The notes below the pieces were generated by a model. That model was not told the DNA's origin. It saw only the letters and a list, made by a program, of their open reading frames with translations, and made no database searches. Shown in pieces: positions 1-8,265 of a stretch of 24,420 nt of DNA (position 1 is the stretch's first letter; every line of letters starts with the position of its first letter). Made by a program: the position numbers and the translations under genes. Source of the stretch: CAYOEZ01 sp964402955 (GTDB lineage Bacteria > Chloroflexota > DTOL01 > DAOUCN01); the NCBI GenBank assembly GCA_964402955.1, contig CAYOEZ010000045.1:1-24420 (forward strand), read 5' to 3'.

Positions 1-263
1 TCCACCATCGGGTCGGTGAATTCCGTGACGTGGCCGCTGGCCTTCCAGACGCTGGCGTTCATGACGATGGCGCTATCGAGGCCAACCACGTCGTCGCGCT
101 CCTGCACCATCGCCTTCCACCAGGCAGCCTTGATGTTGTTCTTGAGCTCGACGCCCAGCGGGCCGTAGTCCCAGAAGCCGCCCAGGCCGCCATAGATTTC
201 GCTCCCAGGAAAGACAAACCCTCGCCGCTTGCACAACGAGACGATGGTATCCATATCAGGCAT
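1..263 (-). CDS. glyQS: Glycyl-tRNA synthetase, single-chain type (N-terminal part, runs off the left edge)
   Basis: Only the first 87 codons are inside the window. The protein begins MPDMDTIVSLCKRRGFVFPG and continues with the class II GlyRS N-terminal block EIYGGLGGFWDYGPLG, then LKNNIKAAWW. This is the hallmark of the alpha2 (eukaryote/Gram-positive/Chloroflexi-type) glycyl-tRNA synthetase that charges tRNA-Gly with glycine using ATP. The ATG at 263-261 has an AGGAGA ribosome binding site a few bases upstream (GATAGGAGATTCTT before the ATG). It lies 78 bp downstream of the MazG-like gene on the same strand. The gap between them carries GAGCACGAA-type repeat sequence. Identity is firm from the motif; function beyond residue 87 is not visible. 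Confidence 0.93.
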   Translation of the reverse strand, partial: MPDMDTIVSLCKRRGFVFPGSEIYGGLGGFWDYGPLGVELKNNIKAAWWKAMVQERDDVVGLDSAIVMNASVWKASGHVTEFTDPMV

Positions 264-341
264 AAGAATCTCCTATCACAATTTTCGTGTTGCGCGCTTT
301 TCGTCCCTATTTCGCGCTGTTCGTGCTCCGGTCTTTCGTGC

Positions 342-740
342 TCACGGTTCTTTGTTCCGCTCACGCCACGCGGCAGTGCGCTCGACGCTGGCCTGGCTCT
401 GGTGCTGGATGTATCGCCCCATTTCGCTCTGCGCCTTGTCCAGCGGCCAGCGGCTGTCCGCCTTGGCCATCACATTGGTCACGACCGTGTCCATGTCGAT
501 ACCGTAATGGATGGCAATCTTGGTCAAGAAGACGAGGGCATCGCCGATCTCTGCAGAGAGCTTGGCGATTGCGTCCTGGCGTGCACTCGGGTTACGATAG
601 CCCTCCAGGTACAGCACCTCGCGCGCTATCTCACCCACCTCTTCCATCAGATGGACCGTCACCTGGCTCGTCTCAACCAGATCGAGCGAGCGAGAGCGGT
701 CGTATTCCTCGAACCAGCGTTGGTACGTTGAGAAGTCCAG
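342..740 (-). CDS. MazG-like nucleotide pyrophosphohydrolase, probable CTG start
   Basis: The protein contains the MazG-type EExxE and ExxD metal-binding motifs (LMEEVGEIAREV, then SAEIGDALVFLTKIA), which coordinate Mg2+ for hydrolysis of NTPs to NMP and pyrophosphate. The shortest conventional start is a GTG at 662. However, homology-like sequence continues upstream as LDFSTYQRWFEEYDRSRSLD, a typical first helix of this family, until a TAG at 756-758. There is no ATG, GTG or TTG in that extension. A CTG at 740-738 is preceded by GGCGGAGGACGC, a strong Shine-Dalgarno site, so I place the start there and predict 132 residues. The gene follows the HicB-like gene by 56 bp and precedes glyQS. A house-cleaning role on abnormal nucleotides is the family expectation. 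The start codon is the main uncertainty. Confidence 0.75.
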   Translation of the reverse strand: MDFSTYQRWFEEYDRSRSLDLVETSQVTVHLMEEVGEIAREVLYLEGYRNPSARQDAIAKLSAEIGDALVFLTKIAIHYGIDMDTVVTNVMAKADSRWPLDKAQSEMGRYIQHQSQASVERTAAWRERNKEP

Positions 741-796
741 GCGTCCTCCGCCATCCTATTTGTCCAGCAGATCAGACCCCGACAGTTCGGCCACTT

Positions 797-964
797 TCAG
801 TAGATTTTGTCGACATCAACAGCAAGGCAGCCATCAACCGCCTCATACAGGTTCTGCAGCAATTCCATCAGGGTTTCGCCTTGAGTAGCGCAACCCGGTA
901 TGGCTGGCACTTCCGCCCAGAATCCACCCTCTTCTGCCCTATGGATGACAACCTTCAGTTTCAT
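797..964 (-). CDS. HicB-like antitoxin-type small protein (orphan)
   Basis: A 55-residue protein with the HicB N-terminal partial RNase H-like fold. MKLKVVIHRAEEGGFWAEVP forms the first strands, followed by the signature IPGCATQGET and the helix LMELLQNLYEAVDGCL. HicB proteins normally neutralise the HicA mRNA interferase. No HicA (about 60 aa with a conserved His) is visible on either side, so this is an orphan or serves another role. The ATG at 964 is preferred over the ATG at 985 because GAGGTG lies 5 nt before it. A -10/-35 pair sits upstream at 1006-1034. The C-terminus lacks the ribbon-helix-helix DNA-binding extension found in longer HicBs. Just after the TGA, the +1 frame reads KVAELSG, so a recent frameshift truncation is possible. 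Confidence 0.78.
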   Translation of the reverse strand: MKLKVVIHRAEEGGFWAEVPAIPGCATQGETLMELLQNLYEAVDGCLAVDVDKIY

Positions 965-1005
965 CGTTGCACCTCGATAATCCACGCCAACAAGAATCCA
1001 AGAGC

Positions 1006-1034
1006 ATTATACACCAAAGCGCTCATCATGTCAG
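1006..1034 (-). promoter_or_regulatory. Sigma70-type promoter for the hicB-mazG(-glyQS) transcript
   Basis: On the minus strand CTGACA (1034-1029) and TATAAT (1011-1006) are separated by exactly 17 nt. The predicted transcript starts near 1000, about 36 nt ahead of the HicB ATG at 964. The -10 is a perfect consensus. Confidence 0.7.
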
Positions 1035-1058
1035 TAGCGATGCACGCGAAAACGGCGC

Positions 1059-1087
1059 TTGCCCCCCTACCCGCGCTATGCTAGAAT
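1059..1087 (+). promoter_or_regulatory. Weak candidate promoter for the amidohydrolase
   Basis: TTGCCC (1059-1064), a 17-nt spacer and TAGAAT (1082-1087) lie before the amidohydrolase. The predicted start site, near 1094, would fall inside the Shine-Dalgarno sequence, giving an almost leaderless mRNA. The assignment is therefore tentative. Confidence 0.3.
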
Positions 1088-1104
1088 ACACACGGAGGTG
1101 AGCC

Positions 1105-2283
1105 ATGATACTGATCAAGGGAGCAACACTGATCGACGGAACAGGACGCGCGGCTGTGGCCGATGCGGCCATTGTCATCGAGGGCGACCGCTTCACGTGG
1201 GTTGGCCGCCAGGCCGATTTGGACAAAACGCAGACATTCGACCACACGGTTGACGCCAGCGGCAAGTATGTCATCCCCGGCATGATCGATGCGCACACCC
1301 ACATTTCGTGGGATGGCCGCGTGCGGGCTGACCTGGCGGCAACGCGCAGCCCCTACGAAACCGTTCTCATCGCCATCCAGCAGGTCGGGCGCATCTTGAA
1401 CAGCGGCGTGACCGCGCTGCGCGATGTGGGCGGCGACCGCCACGTTGACATCTTCGTCAAGAAGGCGATCAAGGCCGGCGAGGTCATCGGGCCGCGTCTC
1501 ATGGTTTCGGGGTCATATCTGTGCCGGACGGGCGGCCACGCCTACTGGTCGGGCATGGAGGTAGATGGCGCCGAGGAAATGCGCAAGGGCGTGCGCACTC
1601 AGATCAAAGCCGGCGCCGACATGATCAAGATCATGGTCACCGGCGGGCTGGCGACGCCGGGGGCGAATATCAACCTGGTGCAGTTGACAGACGACGAGAT
1701 TCGCACCGCTACTGAGGAGGCGCGGCGCTTCGAGATGATCACCGCCGCGCACTGTCACACGCTGCCCGGCATCAAGGCGGCTGTGCGCAATGGCGTTTAC
1801 ACTATCGAGCACGGCCTTTTCACCGACGAGGACGCCGCCGACCTGATGGCCAGACACGGAGCGATGCTTGTGATGACGATCAAGAAAGTCAGTGCGGCCG
1901 AAAAGGACTTGCCGGGGCTCGAGGAGTTTCTGCGCATAACGGGCCCACGCGTCAACAAGGTGACCCGCATGTTGGCTGAGCGCAACGTGCCAATGGCATT
2001 GGGCACTGACGATGTCATACAGGGCGACGGCATCCCCTACGTCATGGATGAACTGGTCAAGTCCGGAGCATCGCCAATGGAGACGATCGTCGCCGCAACG
2101 CTGAGCGGCGCCAAGGCCATGGCGCGCGCCGACAGCCTCGGCTCAGTGGAAAGCGGCAAGCTGGCCGACTTCGTCATCCTCAACTCCGACCCGCTGGTGA
2201 AGATCGGCAACGTACGCGATATCAACGCCATCTACCTCGGCGGCAAGGTCGTCGCTCGTCCGGTAAACCCGGTGGTCATCTGA
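1105..2283 (+). CDS. Metal-dependent amidohydrolase (imidazolonepropionase / Xaa-Pro dipeptidase-like)
   Basis: A 392-residue amidohydrolase-superfamily enzyme. The N-terminal beta-sandwich strand MILIKGATLIDGTG leads into VIPGMIDAHTH, where His64 and His66 are the first metal ligands. The usual further ligands are visible: the carboxylated-Lys candidate K175 (ADMIKIMVTGG), His216 (TAAHCH), His236 (TIEHG) and the catalytic Asp302 (ALGTDD). This is a binuclear metal TIM-barrel hydrolase closest in style to the cytosolic Xaa-Pro dipeptidase/imidazolonepropionase-like branch. The substrate (peptide, N-acyl amino acid or cyclic amide) cannot be fixed from sequence. There is no signal peptide. The ATG is preceded by GGAGGTGA at an ideal distance. 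The gene stands alone, divergent from hicB and convergent with the peroxiredoxin gene. Confidence 0.88.
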   Translation: MILIKGATLIDGTGRAAVADAAIVIEGDRFTWVGRQADLDKTQTFDHTVDASGKYVIPGMIDAHTHISWDGRVRADLAATRSPYETVLIAIQQVGRILNSGVTALRDVGGDRHVDIFVKKAIKAGEVIGPRLMVSGSYLCRTGGHAYWSGMEVDGAEEMRKGVRTQIKAGADMIKIMVTGGLATPGANINLVQLTDDEIRTATEEARRFEMITAAHCHTLPGIKAAVRNGVYTIEHGLFTDEDAADLMARHGAMLVMTIKKVSAAEKDLPGLEEFLRITGPRVNKVTRMLAERNVPMALGTDDVIQGDGIPYVMDELVKSGASPMETIVAATLSGAKAMARADSLGSVESGKLADFVILNSDPLVKIGNVRDINAIYLGGKVVARPVNPVVI

Positions 2284-2409
2284 CTGGGATAGGTCGAATG
2301 GGACGCGGACAAGATGAAAGGAGCACGAAAACGACGCTGATTAGAAACTAGTCTAATCTGTGTCCTTTCCGTGCTCTTTTGATCCTATCCGCGTCCCATT
2401 CAATCCCAG
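2284..2409. repeat. 126-bp imperfect inverted repeat filling a convergent intergenic region
   Basis: The whole gap between the amidohydrolase stop (2281-2283) and the peroxiredoxin stop (2411-2413) is one dyad. The left arm (2284-2345) contains CTGGGAT, GAATGGGACGCGGA, GAGCACG and GATTAGA. The right arm (2352-2409) carries their complements in reverse order: TCTAATC, CGTGCTC, TCCGCGTCCCATTC and ATCCCAG. The centre is AACTAG. The arms match over roughly 60 bp with small gaps. It probably acts as a bidirectional terminator, and could be a small non-autonomous palindromic element. Confidence 0.85.
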
Positions 2410-2410
2410 G

Positions 2411-2887
2411 CTACTTCAGGCTGCTGGCGACTTTCTTCAGGTCCTCATAGTTGGGCTGCTGGCCGGGAGCGTCAGCTATCCACTTGTAGCGTATGACGCC
2501 GCTCTTGTCGACGATGTAGACCGCTCGCCTGCCCACGCCCTTCATGCCGGCAATGTTGTCGTAGAAGCCGCTATATGCGGGGAAGACCTCCCGGTTAAAG
2601 TCGGGCAGAAGCGGGAAGGGCAGCCCGCCCAGCCGCTCGGAGAACGCACGTTGGGAATGGATGCTGTCCACGCTGACGCCGATGATCTGTGCGCCGTGTG
2701 CCTTGTAGAACTTGTCGTCGTCTCGAAACCGAGACAATTCTGACGTTCAAACGCTGCTGAAGGCCAGGACATAGAACACCAGGACGGCGTTCTTCTCCTT
2801 CAGCGCCTCGCTCAATGTCACCTTATCGCCGATTGTGCTGGCGAGGGTAAAGTCTGGGGCTTTCATTCCCACATCGAGATCAGCCAT
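2411..2887 (-). CDS. Selenocysteine-containing 1-Cys-type peroxiredoxin (AhpC/TSA, AhpE/Bcp-like), TGA at the peroxidatic residue
   Basis: Peroxiredoxins reduce H2O2 and organic peroxides through a peroxidatic Cys. Read from the ATG at 2887 (AGGAGA site upstream), the frame gives MADLDVGMKAPDFTL, the standard thioredoxin-fold opening, then VLVFYVLAFSSV. Codon 47 is TGA at 2749-2747, and the frame continues TSELSRFRDD to the TAG at 2411. In AhpE/Bcp relatives this position is the catalytic Cys of FxxxCxxEL, so the TGA replaces exactly that residue. No other disabling change is present over 158 codons. The protein has no Cys at all, so it would be a 1-Sec enzyme relying on an external reductant. 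A SECIS-like hairpin lies 17 nt downstream of the TGA. The usual PxxxTxxC motif appears as VxxxSxxU (P and T replaced by V and S). The gene sits 35 bp after the Phd-like gene, probably in the same transcript. The alternative is a nonsense mutation or sequencing error; a normal caller would truncate the gene at 2737. Confidence 0.85.
2718..2737 (-). promoter_or_regulatory. Candidate bacterial SECIS element just downstream of the in-frame TGA
   Basis: In the mRNA, GUCUCG (2735-2730) pairs perfectly with CGAGAC (2725-2720) around a GUUU loop (2729-2726). The stem is extended by a U-G and a U-A pair to 8 bp. The loop begins 17 nt after the UGA and its first base is G. Both features fit the known bacterial SECIS rules, with the apical loop about 16-37 nt from UGA and a G among the first two loop bases. 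SelB binding is inferred. Confidence 0.7.
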
Positions 2888-2922
2888 CGTCGTCTCCTTT
2901 CGGCCAGACAGGCTGGCCGTGA

Positions 2923-3108
2923 TCAAATGTTGCCCTGCGTGCGCAGCCGCTCCTTCACAGCGTTAAGCCCCTCGCGTGGCTCGCTCATGCGCGCTCGATC
3001 CGTCAGCGTGTCGTAGATGTCCTCCCAAAGCTCGCCGTACTCGCGTAGGTCAATCAGCACAGCGGTCTTTTCTCCCTTGTCATTGCTCACGAACTGAATG
3101 CCCTGCAT
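2923..3108 (-). CDS. Small Phd/YefM-like antitoxin-type protein (orphan)
   Basis: A 61-residue protein, MQGIQFVSNDKGEKTAVLID followed by LREYGELWEDIYDTL. The beta-beta-helix start, with 'GEKTAVLIDLREYGELWEDIYD', resembles the short Phd/RelB-type antitoxin proteins often annotated in Chloroflexota and cyanobacteria. No RelE/ParE/Doc partner is visible beside it, so a toxin-antitoxin role is unproven. The ATG follows a purine-rich AGGGAGGGTAGGGCG leader. It has its own promoter at 3186-3214. It is followed after 35 bp by the selenocysteine peroxiredoxin gene, so the two are likely co-transcribed. Confidence 0.65.
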   Translation of the reverse strand: MQGIQFVSNDKGEKTAVLIDLREYGELWEDIYDTLTDRARMSEPREGLNAVKERLRTQGNI

Positions 3109-3185
3109 CGCCCTACCCTCCCTGCAACTGCTGACACCCTATTCCTGCCGCTACTCTGCAGATTGCGTTTGATACTCGCGAACAG

Positions 3186-3214
3186 ATTCTAGCACTTTCC
3201 ACACTCGATGGCAA
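3186..3214 (-). promoter_or_regulatory. Sigma70-type promoter for the Phd-like gene and peroxiredoxin
   Basis: On the minus strand TTGCCA (3214-3209), a 17-nt spacer and TAGAAT (3191-3186) are present. The predicted start near 3179 leaves a leader of about 70 nt. The rest of the 3109-3286 gap shows no gene and no clear clpB terminator. Confidence 0.55.
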
Positions 3215-3286
3215 TGCTTACGCGGAGATCAGACTCGTCCGCTCATGCAGAAACAGCGTGTGGCTGCCCTCCCCCGCGCCATGTCT

Positions 3287-5899
<2,613 letters not shown>

Positions 5900-5957
5900 T
5901 GCCATTGACTCCCACTGAAGTATTCATGCAGCCTCCCGAAGACAGCTGCGCGGAGAC

Positions 5958-5986
5958 TTGACATTGCCGGCCAACACATGTATCAT
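5958..5986 (+). promoter_or_regulatory. Promoter of the DUF5678-retropepsin cassette
   Basis: TTGACA (5958-5963, perfect -35), a 17-nt spacer and TATCAT (5981-5986). The predicted start is near 5993 and the ATG is at 6014. Confidence 0.75.
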
Positions 5987-5990
5987 GTGT
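5974..5990. promoter_or_regulatory. Perfect dyad operator over the -10 box
   Basis: ACACATG and CATGTGT are perfect 7-bp arms separated by TAT, and the dyad covers the -10 of the promoter at 5958-5986. The position is typical of a repressor operator. The regulator is unknown. Confidence 0.55.
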
Positions 5991-6013
5991 CCTACGAAGG
6001 GAGATGATTCAAG

Positions 6014-6235
6014 ATGAAAAGATCAGTTGGTCCTTCCATTGCCAACCAGATGGATGCCGACTACGTGCTGGATGCCGAAATGCAGGAGTACGCTGGCAAG
6101 TGGGTCGCAGTCGTCCGGCACAAGGTCGTCGCTGTCGGTGATAGCGTGAAAACCGTTGTTGACCAGGCCAAGGCAAAGGGCTACAAAGAGCCCCTGATCA
6201 TGCGCGCCCCTGAACAAGGCGTCTGGATACTCTGA
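6014..6235 (+). CDS. DUF5678 family small protein
   Basis: A 73-residue protein. The core YAGKWVAVVRHKVVAVGDSV followed by QAKAKGYKEPLIMRAPEQG matches the DUF5678 pattern: a YxGKWVAV strand, a second strand, a helix, then a final strand with a K/E-P-L-I motif. The molecular function is unknown. It has its own promoter and dyad, and the GGGAGATGATTCAAG leader supplies the ribosome site. Its TGA overlaps the next gene's ATG by one base (TGATG), so translation of the two is coupled. The partner is an aspartyl-protease-like protein, a pairing that suggests a functional two-gene unit. Confidence 0.8.
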   Translation: MKRSVGPSIANQMDADYVLDAEMQEYAGKWVAVVRHKVVAVGDSVKTVVDQAKAKGYKEPLIMRAPEQGVWIL

Positions 6236-6642
6236 TGCGCTTCCGCTACCTACCCATCGGTGGCAGGCTCAAGCCTGCCCTCGATGTGGTGGCCATCTGT
6301 GGCGACCAACGACTGGCAACACGAGCCATCGTTGATTCCGGGGCCGACTTCAGCGTTTTCGACATCCAGATCGCGGATCACCTCGGCATCCCAATAGACC
6401 GATCGGCCGGCCTGACGGTGCGGGGAGTCGGCGGACAGGCGGTCGTGTATCCAGGGCATCTCGACATCGAACTTCGGCGACACCGGCTCAACCTGAACGT
6501 GTTCTTCGCTACAAACCTCCCCATCAACCTGCTCGGTCGCGACGATTTCTTTCATCACTTCGTTGTGCAGTTCGACGAGATCAAACATGAACTGCAACTC
6601 ATGACCAGACGAACGTCCTCTGCTGGCCAAGGCAATAGGTAA
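6235..6642 (+). CDS. Retropepsin-like aspartic protease-fold protein
   Basis: A 135-residue single-domain clan AA protein. The catalytic-type motif is DSGA (residues 34-37, within AIVDSGADFSVF). The flap-like segment VRGVGGQ (about 62-68) and the hydrophobic-hydrophobic-Gly motif NLLGRDDFF (98-106) follow, as in retropepsins, which work as homodimers with one Asp from each chain. No signal peptide or membrane segment is visible, so a cytosolic protein is expected. It is translationally coupled to DUF5678. The substrate is unknown; the DUF5678 partner could be a substrate, inhibitor or adaptor, but that is inference. Confidence 0.8.
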   Translation: MRFRYLPIGGRLKPALDVVAICGDQRLATRAIVDSGADFSVFDIQIADHLGIPIDRSAGLTVRGVGGQAVVYPGHLDIELRRHRLNLNVFFATNLPINLLGRDDFFHHFVVQFDEIKHELQLMTRRTSSAGQGNR

Positions 6643-6645
6643 CTC

Positions 6646-6951
6646 TCAGATCTGCGCCTCTTCACCCAAACGCGCGCGCAACGCAGCAACCTCGCGCTCT
6701 AGCTCGTTAATGCGTTGCGTCATGTTCATGATGACGTCCACGCCGGCCAGATTGACACCCAGGTCATCCATCAGCCGCTGGATCAGACGCAGCCGCTCGA
6801 TGTCGCTTTGCGAATAGAGCCGGATATTGCCACGCGAGCGCGAGGGCTGCACCAGCCCAGCGCGTTCATAGTAGCGCAGCGTCTGGGGGTGAAGCTCCAG
6901 AATCTGCGCCGCCACACTAATCACAAAACACGGTTCGTTATCGTCAAACAT
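6646..6951 (-). CDS. hspR: HspR, MerR-family heat-shock repressor
   Basis: A 101-residue MerR-type protein with the HspR signature. The helix-turn-helix contains AAQILELHPQTLRYYERAGL, then PSRSRGNIRLYSQSDIERL and the dimer helix with DDLGVNLAGVDVI. A C-terminal coiled coil (about 75-97, REVAALRARLGEE) follows. HspR binds HAIR elements and represses chaperone operons, often with DnaK as co-repressor. The gene lies downstream of dnaJ on the same strand, the classic dnaJ-hspR order, but without dnaK or grpE here. A 106-bp gap filled by GGG-heptamer arrays separates them. Confidence 0.93.
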   Translation of the reverse strand: MFDDNEPCFVISVAAQILELHPQTLRYYERAGLVQPSRSRGNIRLYSQSDIERLRLIQRLMDDLGVNLAGVDVIMNMTQRINELEREVAALRARLGEEAQI

Positions 6952-6959
6952 GTTTATCA

Positions 6960-7069
6960 GGGGTCAGGGCATAGGGTTCAGGGTTCAGAGATTCGGCCAC
7001 ACACGCCTGCGAGCTACTGCCGTCATACCCTGAACCCTGAACCCTGAATCCTATGCCCTATACCCTGCC
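6960..7069. repeat. Facing arrays of GGGNNNN heptamers between dnaJ and hspR
   Basis: The left block (6960-6987) holds four 7-bp units, the last two being GGGTTCA twice. The right block (7028-7069) holds six complementary units, including CCCTGAA three times. The blocks are inverted to one another across a spacer of about 40 bp, so the RNA can fold into a long hairpin. Each G-rich strand also meets the G3-N1-7 four-tract G-quadruplex rule. The right block runs into the last codons of dnaJ (stop at 7058-7060). Confidence 0.85.
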
Positions 7070-8047
7070 CTTTCGTAGCTCCTCAAAAAGCAGCTTCTCC
7101 TGGGCGGTCAGGCGCAGCGGCAAGATAGCCTTGATTCGAAGGTAGAGATCGCCGCGCTCGTCAGGCCGCCCCACCGTTGGCATGCCCTGCCCCGCCAGAC
7201 GCATCGTCGTGCCGTTCTGCGTTTCGGGGGCGATCTTGAGCGCCAGGCGTGAGCCGCGCGGGGTCGCAACAGGTACCTCACCGCCAAGCATCAGAGTCGC
7301 CAGATCGACGGGCAGATCAGTGTAGAGATCATTGCCTTTGCGCTCATACGCGGCGTTGGGCAACACTGTGGCGACAAGGTAGACGTCGCCCCTGGCGCCG
7401 CCCCCTGCGCCCTGACCACCGAGACCGGCCATGCGCACACGTGCACCGCTATCCACGCCGGCTGGTATCTTGACCTCGATGCGCCGGGGCTTGCCATCTT
7501 CCCCTTGCGTCTCCAGCACGCGCTGCGTTCCCGTACACGCCTCTTCCAGTGTGACCTCAACCGCAGACTCGAAGTCCTGGCCACGCCGGGAGCGGCGCGC
7601 CGTCTGCTGGCCGCTCGCGCCGCCGCCAAAGAACGTGTTGAAGAAATCCGAGAACGCACCGCCGCCCATGCCACTGCCAGCATTCCCGCCCATGCCGCCC
7701 AGAATCTGCTCCAGTTCCTCTTGCGTCATGGCGCGATATTGCCCACCGCCCTGCTGGCCATACCCGCCCCACTGGAAGGGACCTTGCTGCTGCCCGCCGC
7801 CGCGCTGCAACTGCTCATACTGCTGCCAGTAGGCGCCAAGCTCATCGTACTTCTTGCGCGTCTGCGGGTCGCTCAAGACGTCATTGGCCTCGTTGATTTC
7901 CTTGAACTTCTCTTCTGACTGCTTGCGGTTCTGCGGGTTGACGTCGGGATGCCATTTGCGCGCCAGACGGCGATATGCCGCCTTGATATCCTTATCACTG
8001 GCCGTTTTCGGCACACTCAGCGTCTTATAGTAATCCTTGTAATCCAT
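7058..8047 (-). CDS. dnaJ: DnaJ-type co-chaperone, class B (CbpA-like, no zinc finger)
   Basis: 329 residues from the ATG at 8047, which follows an AGGAG-TCAC Shine-Dalgarno. The J domain (1-70) starts MDYKDYYKTLSVPKTASDKD and contains the HPD motif at 33-35, which stimulates DnaK ATPase. A Gln/Gly-rich linker (about 85-155) follows. Two C-terminal beta-barrel substrate-binding domains include KIPAGVDSGARVRMAGLGGQG and the later LPLRLTAQEKLLFEEL end. There are no CxxCxGxG repeats, so it is a class B J-protein (CbpA-like) rather than canonical DnaJ. An upstream extension to 8131 is open but lacks a better start. It is transcribed from the promoter at 8166-8194 under a HAIR-like site, with hspR downstream. 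Confidence 0.95.
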   Translation of the reverse strand: MDYKDYYKTLSVPKTASDKDIKAAYRRLARKWHPDVNPQNRKQSEEKFKEINEANDVLSDPQTRKKYDELGAYWQQYEQLQRGGGQQQGPFQWGGYGQQGGGQYRAMTQEELEQILGGMGGNAGSGMGGGAFSDFFNTFFGGGASGQQTARRSRRGQDFESAVEVTLEEACTGTQRVLETQGEDGKPRRIEVKIPAGVDSGARVRMAGLGGQGAGGGARGDVYLVATVLPNAAYERKGNDLYTDLPVDLATLMLGGEVPVATPRGSRLALKIAPETQNGTTMRLAGQGMPTVGRPDERGDLYLRIKAILPLRLTAQEKLLFEELRKGRV

Positions 8048-8165
8048 GTGACTCCTTCCGGTGAGCGTACTCCCGTCAAGGGGGGAATCCCGCAAGCGGC
8101 CGGCACAGCCCCATCCAGCCAGTCGTCGCACTACCGATCTGTCTCACACGCCTATCACAGACGAC

Positions 8166-8194
8166 AGTATAGCACTTGCCACTACGTTTGTCAA
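8166..8194 (-). promoter_or_regulatory. dnaJ-hspR promoter
   Basis: On the minus strand TTGACA (8194-8189, perfect), a 17-nt spacer and TATACT (8171-8166). The predicted start near 8159 leaves a leader of about 110 nt before dnaJ. Confidence 0.85.
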
Positions 8195-8195
8195 T
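8175..8195. promoter_or_regulatory. HAIR-like HspR operator, dnaJ side
   Basis: CTTGC-N11-TCAAT. It matches the HspR HAIR core CTTGA-N11-TCAAG in 8 of 10 positions and overlaps the -35 and spacer of the dnaJ promoter. HspR binding is inferred from the family. Confidence 0.6.
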
Positions 8196-8244
8196 AACTC
8201 TACCACTATCTTCATGCAGTGTTATGAATTCATGCGATATAACT

Positions 8245-8265
8245 CTTGACAAACAGTCTATCAAG
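8245..8265. promoter_or_regulatory. HAIR operator, hspR2-hsp20 side
   Basis: CTTGA-N11-TCAAG, a perfect match to the conserved arms of the HspR HAIR element (CTTGAGT-N7-ACTCAAG). It covers the -35 and most of the spacer of the plus-strand promoter, which is ideal for repression. Confidence 0.75.

Noticed and set aside
2411..2737. Treating the peroxiredoxin as a short 108-aa gene or a pseudogene broken at the TGA
   Set aside because: The upstream 46 codons carry the normal N-terminus with a Shine-Dalgarno site, the frame is intact, and the stop lies exactly at the catalytic codon with a SECIS-like hairpin.
5906..6010. A HAIR operator upstream of clpB
   Set aside because: CTTGA and TCAAG half-sites occur but are about 45 bp apart, not the N11 spacing needed.
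6960..7069. A CRISPR array or tandem-repeat minisatellite gene
   Set aside because: Units are 7 bp, contiguous and inverted between the two blocks, with no spacers and no cas genes.
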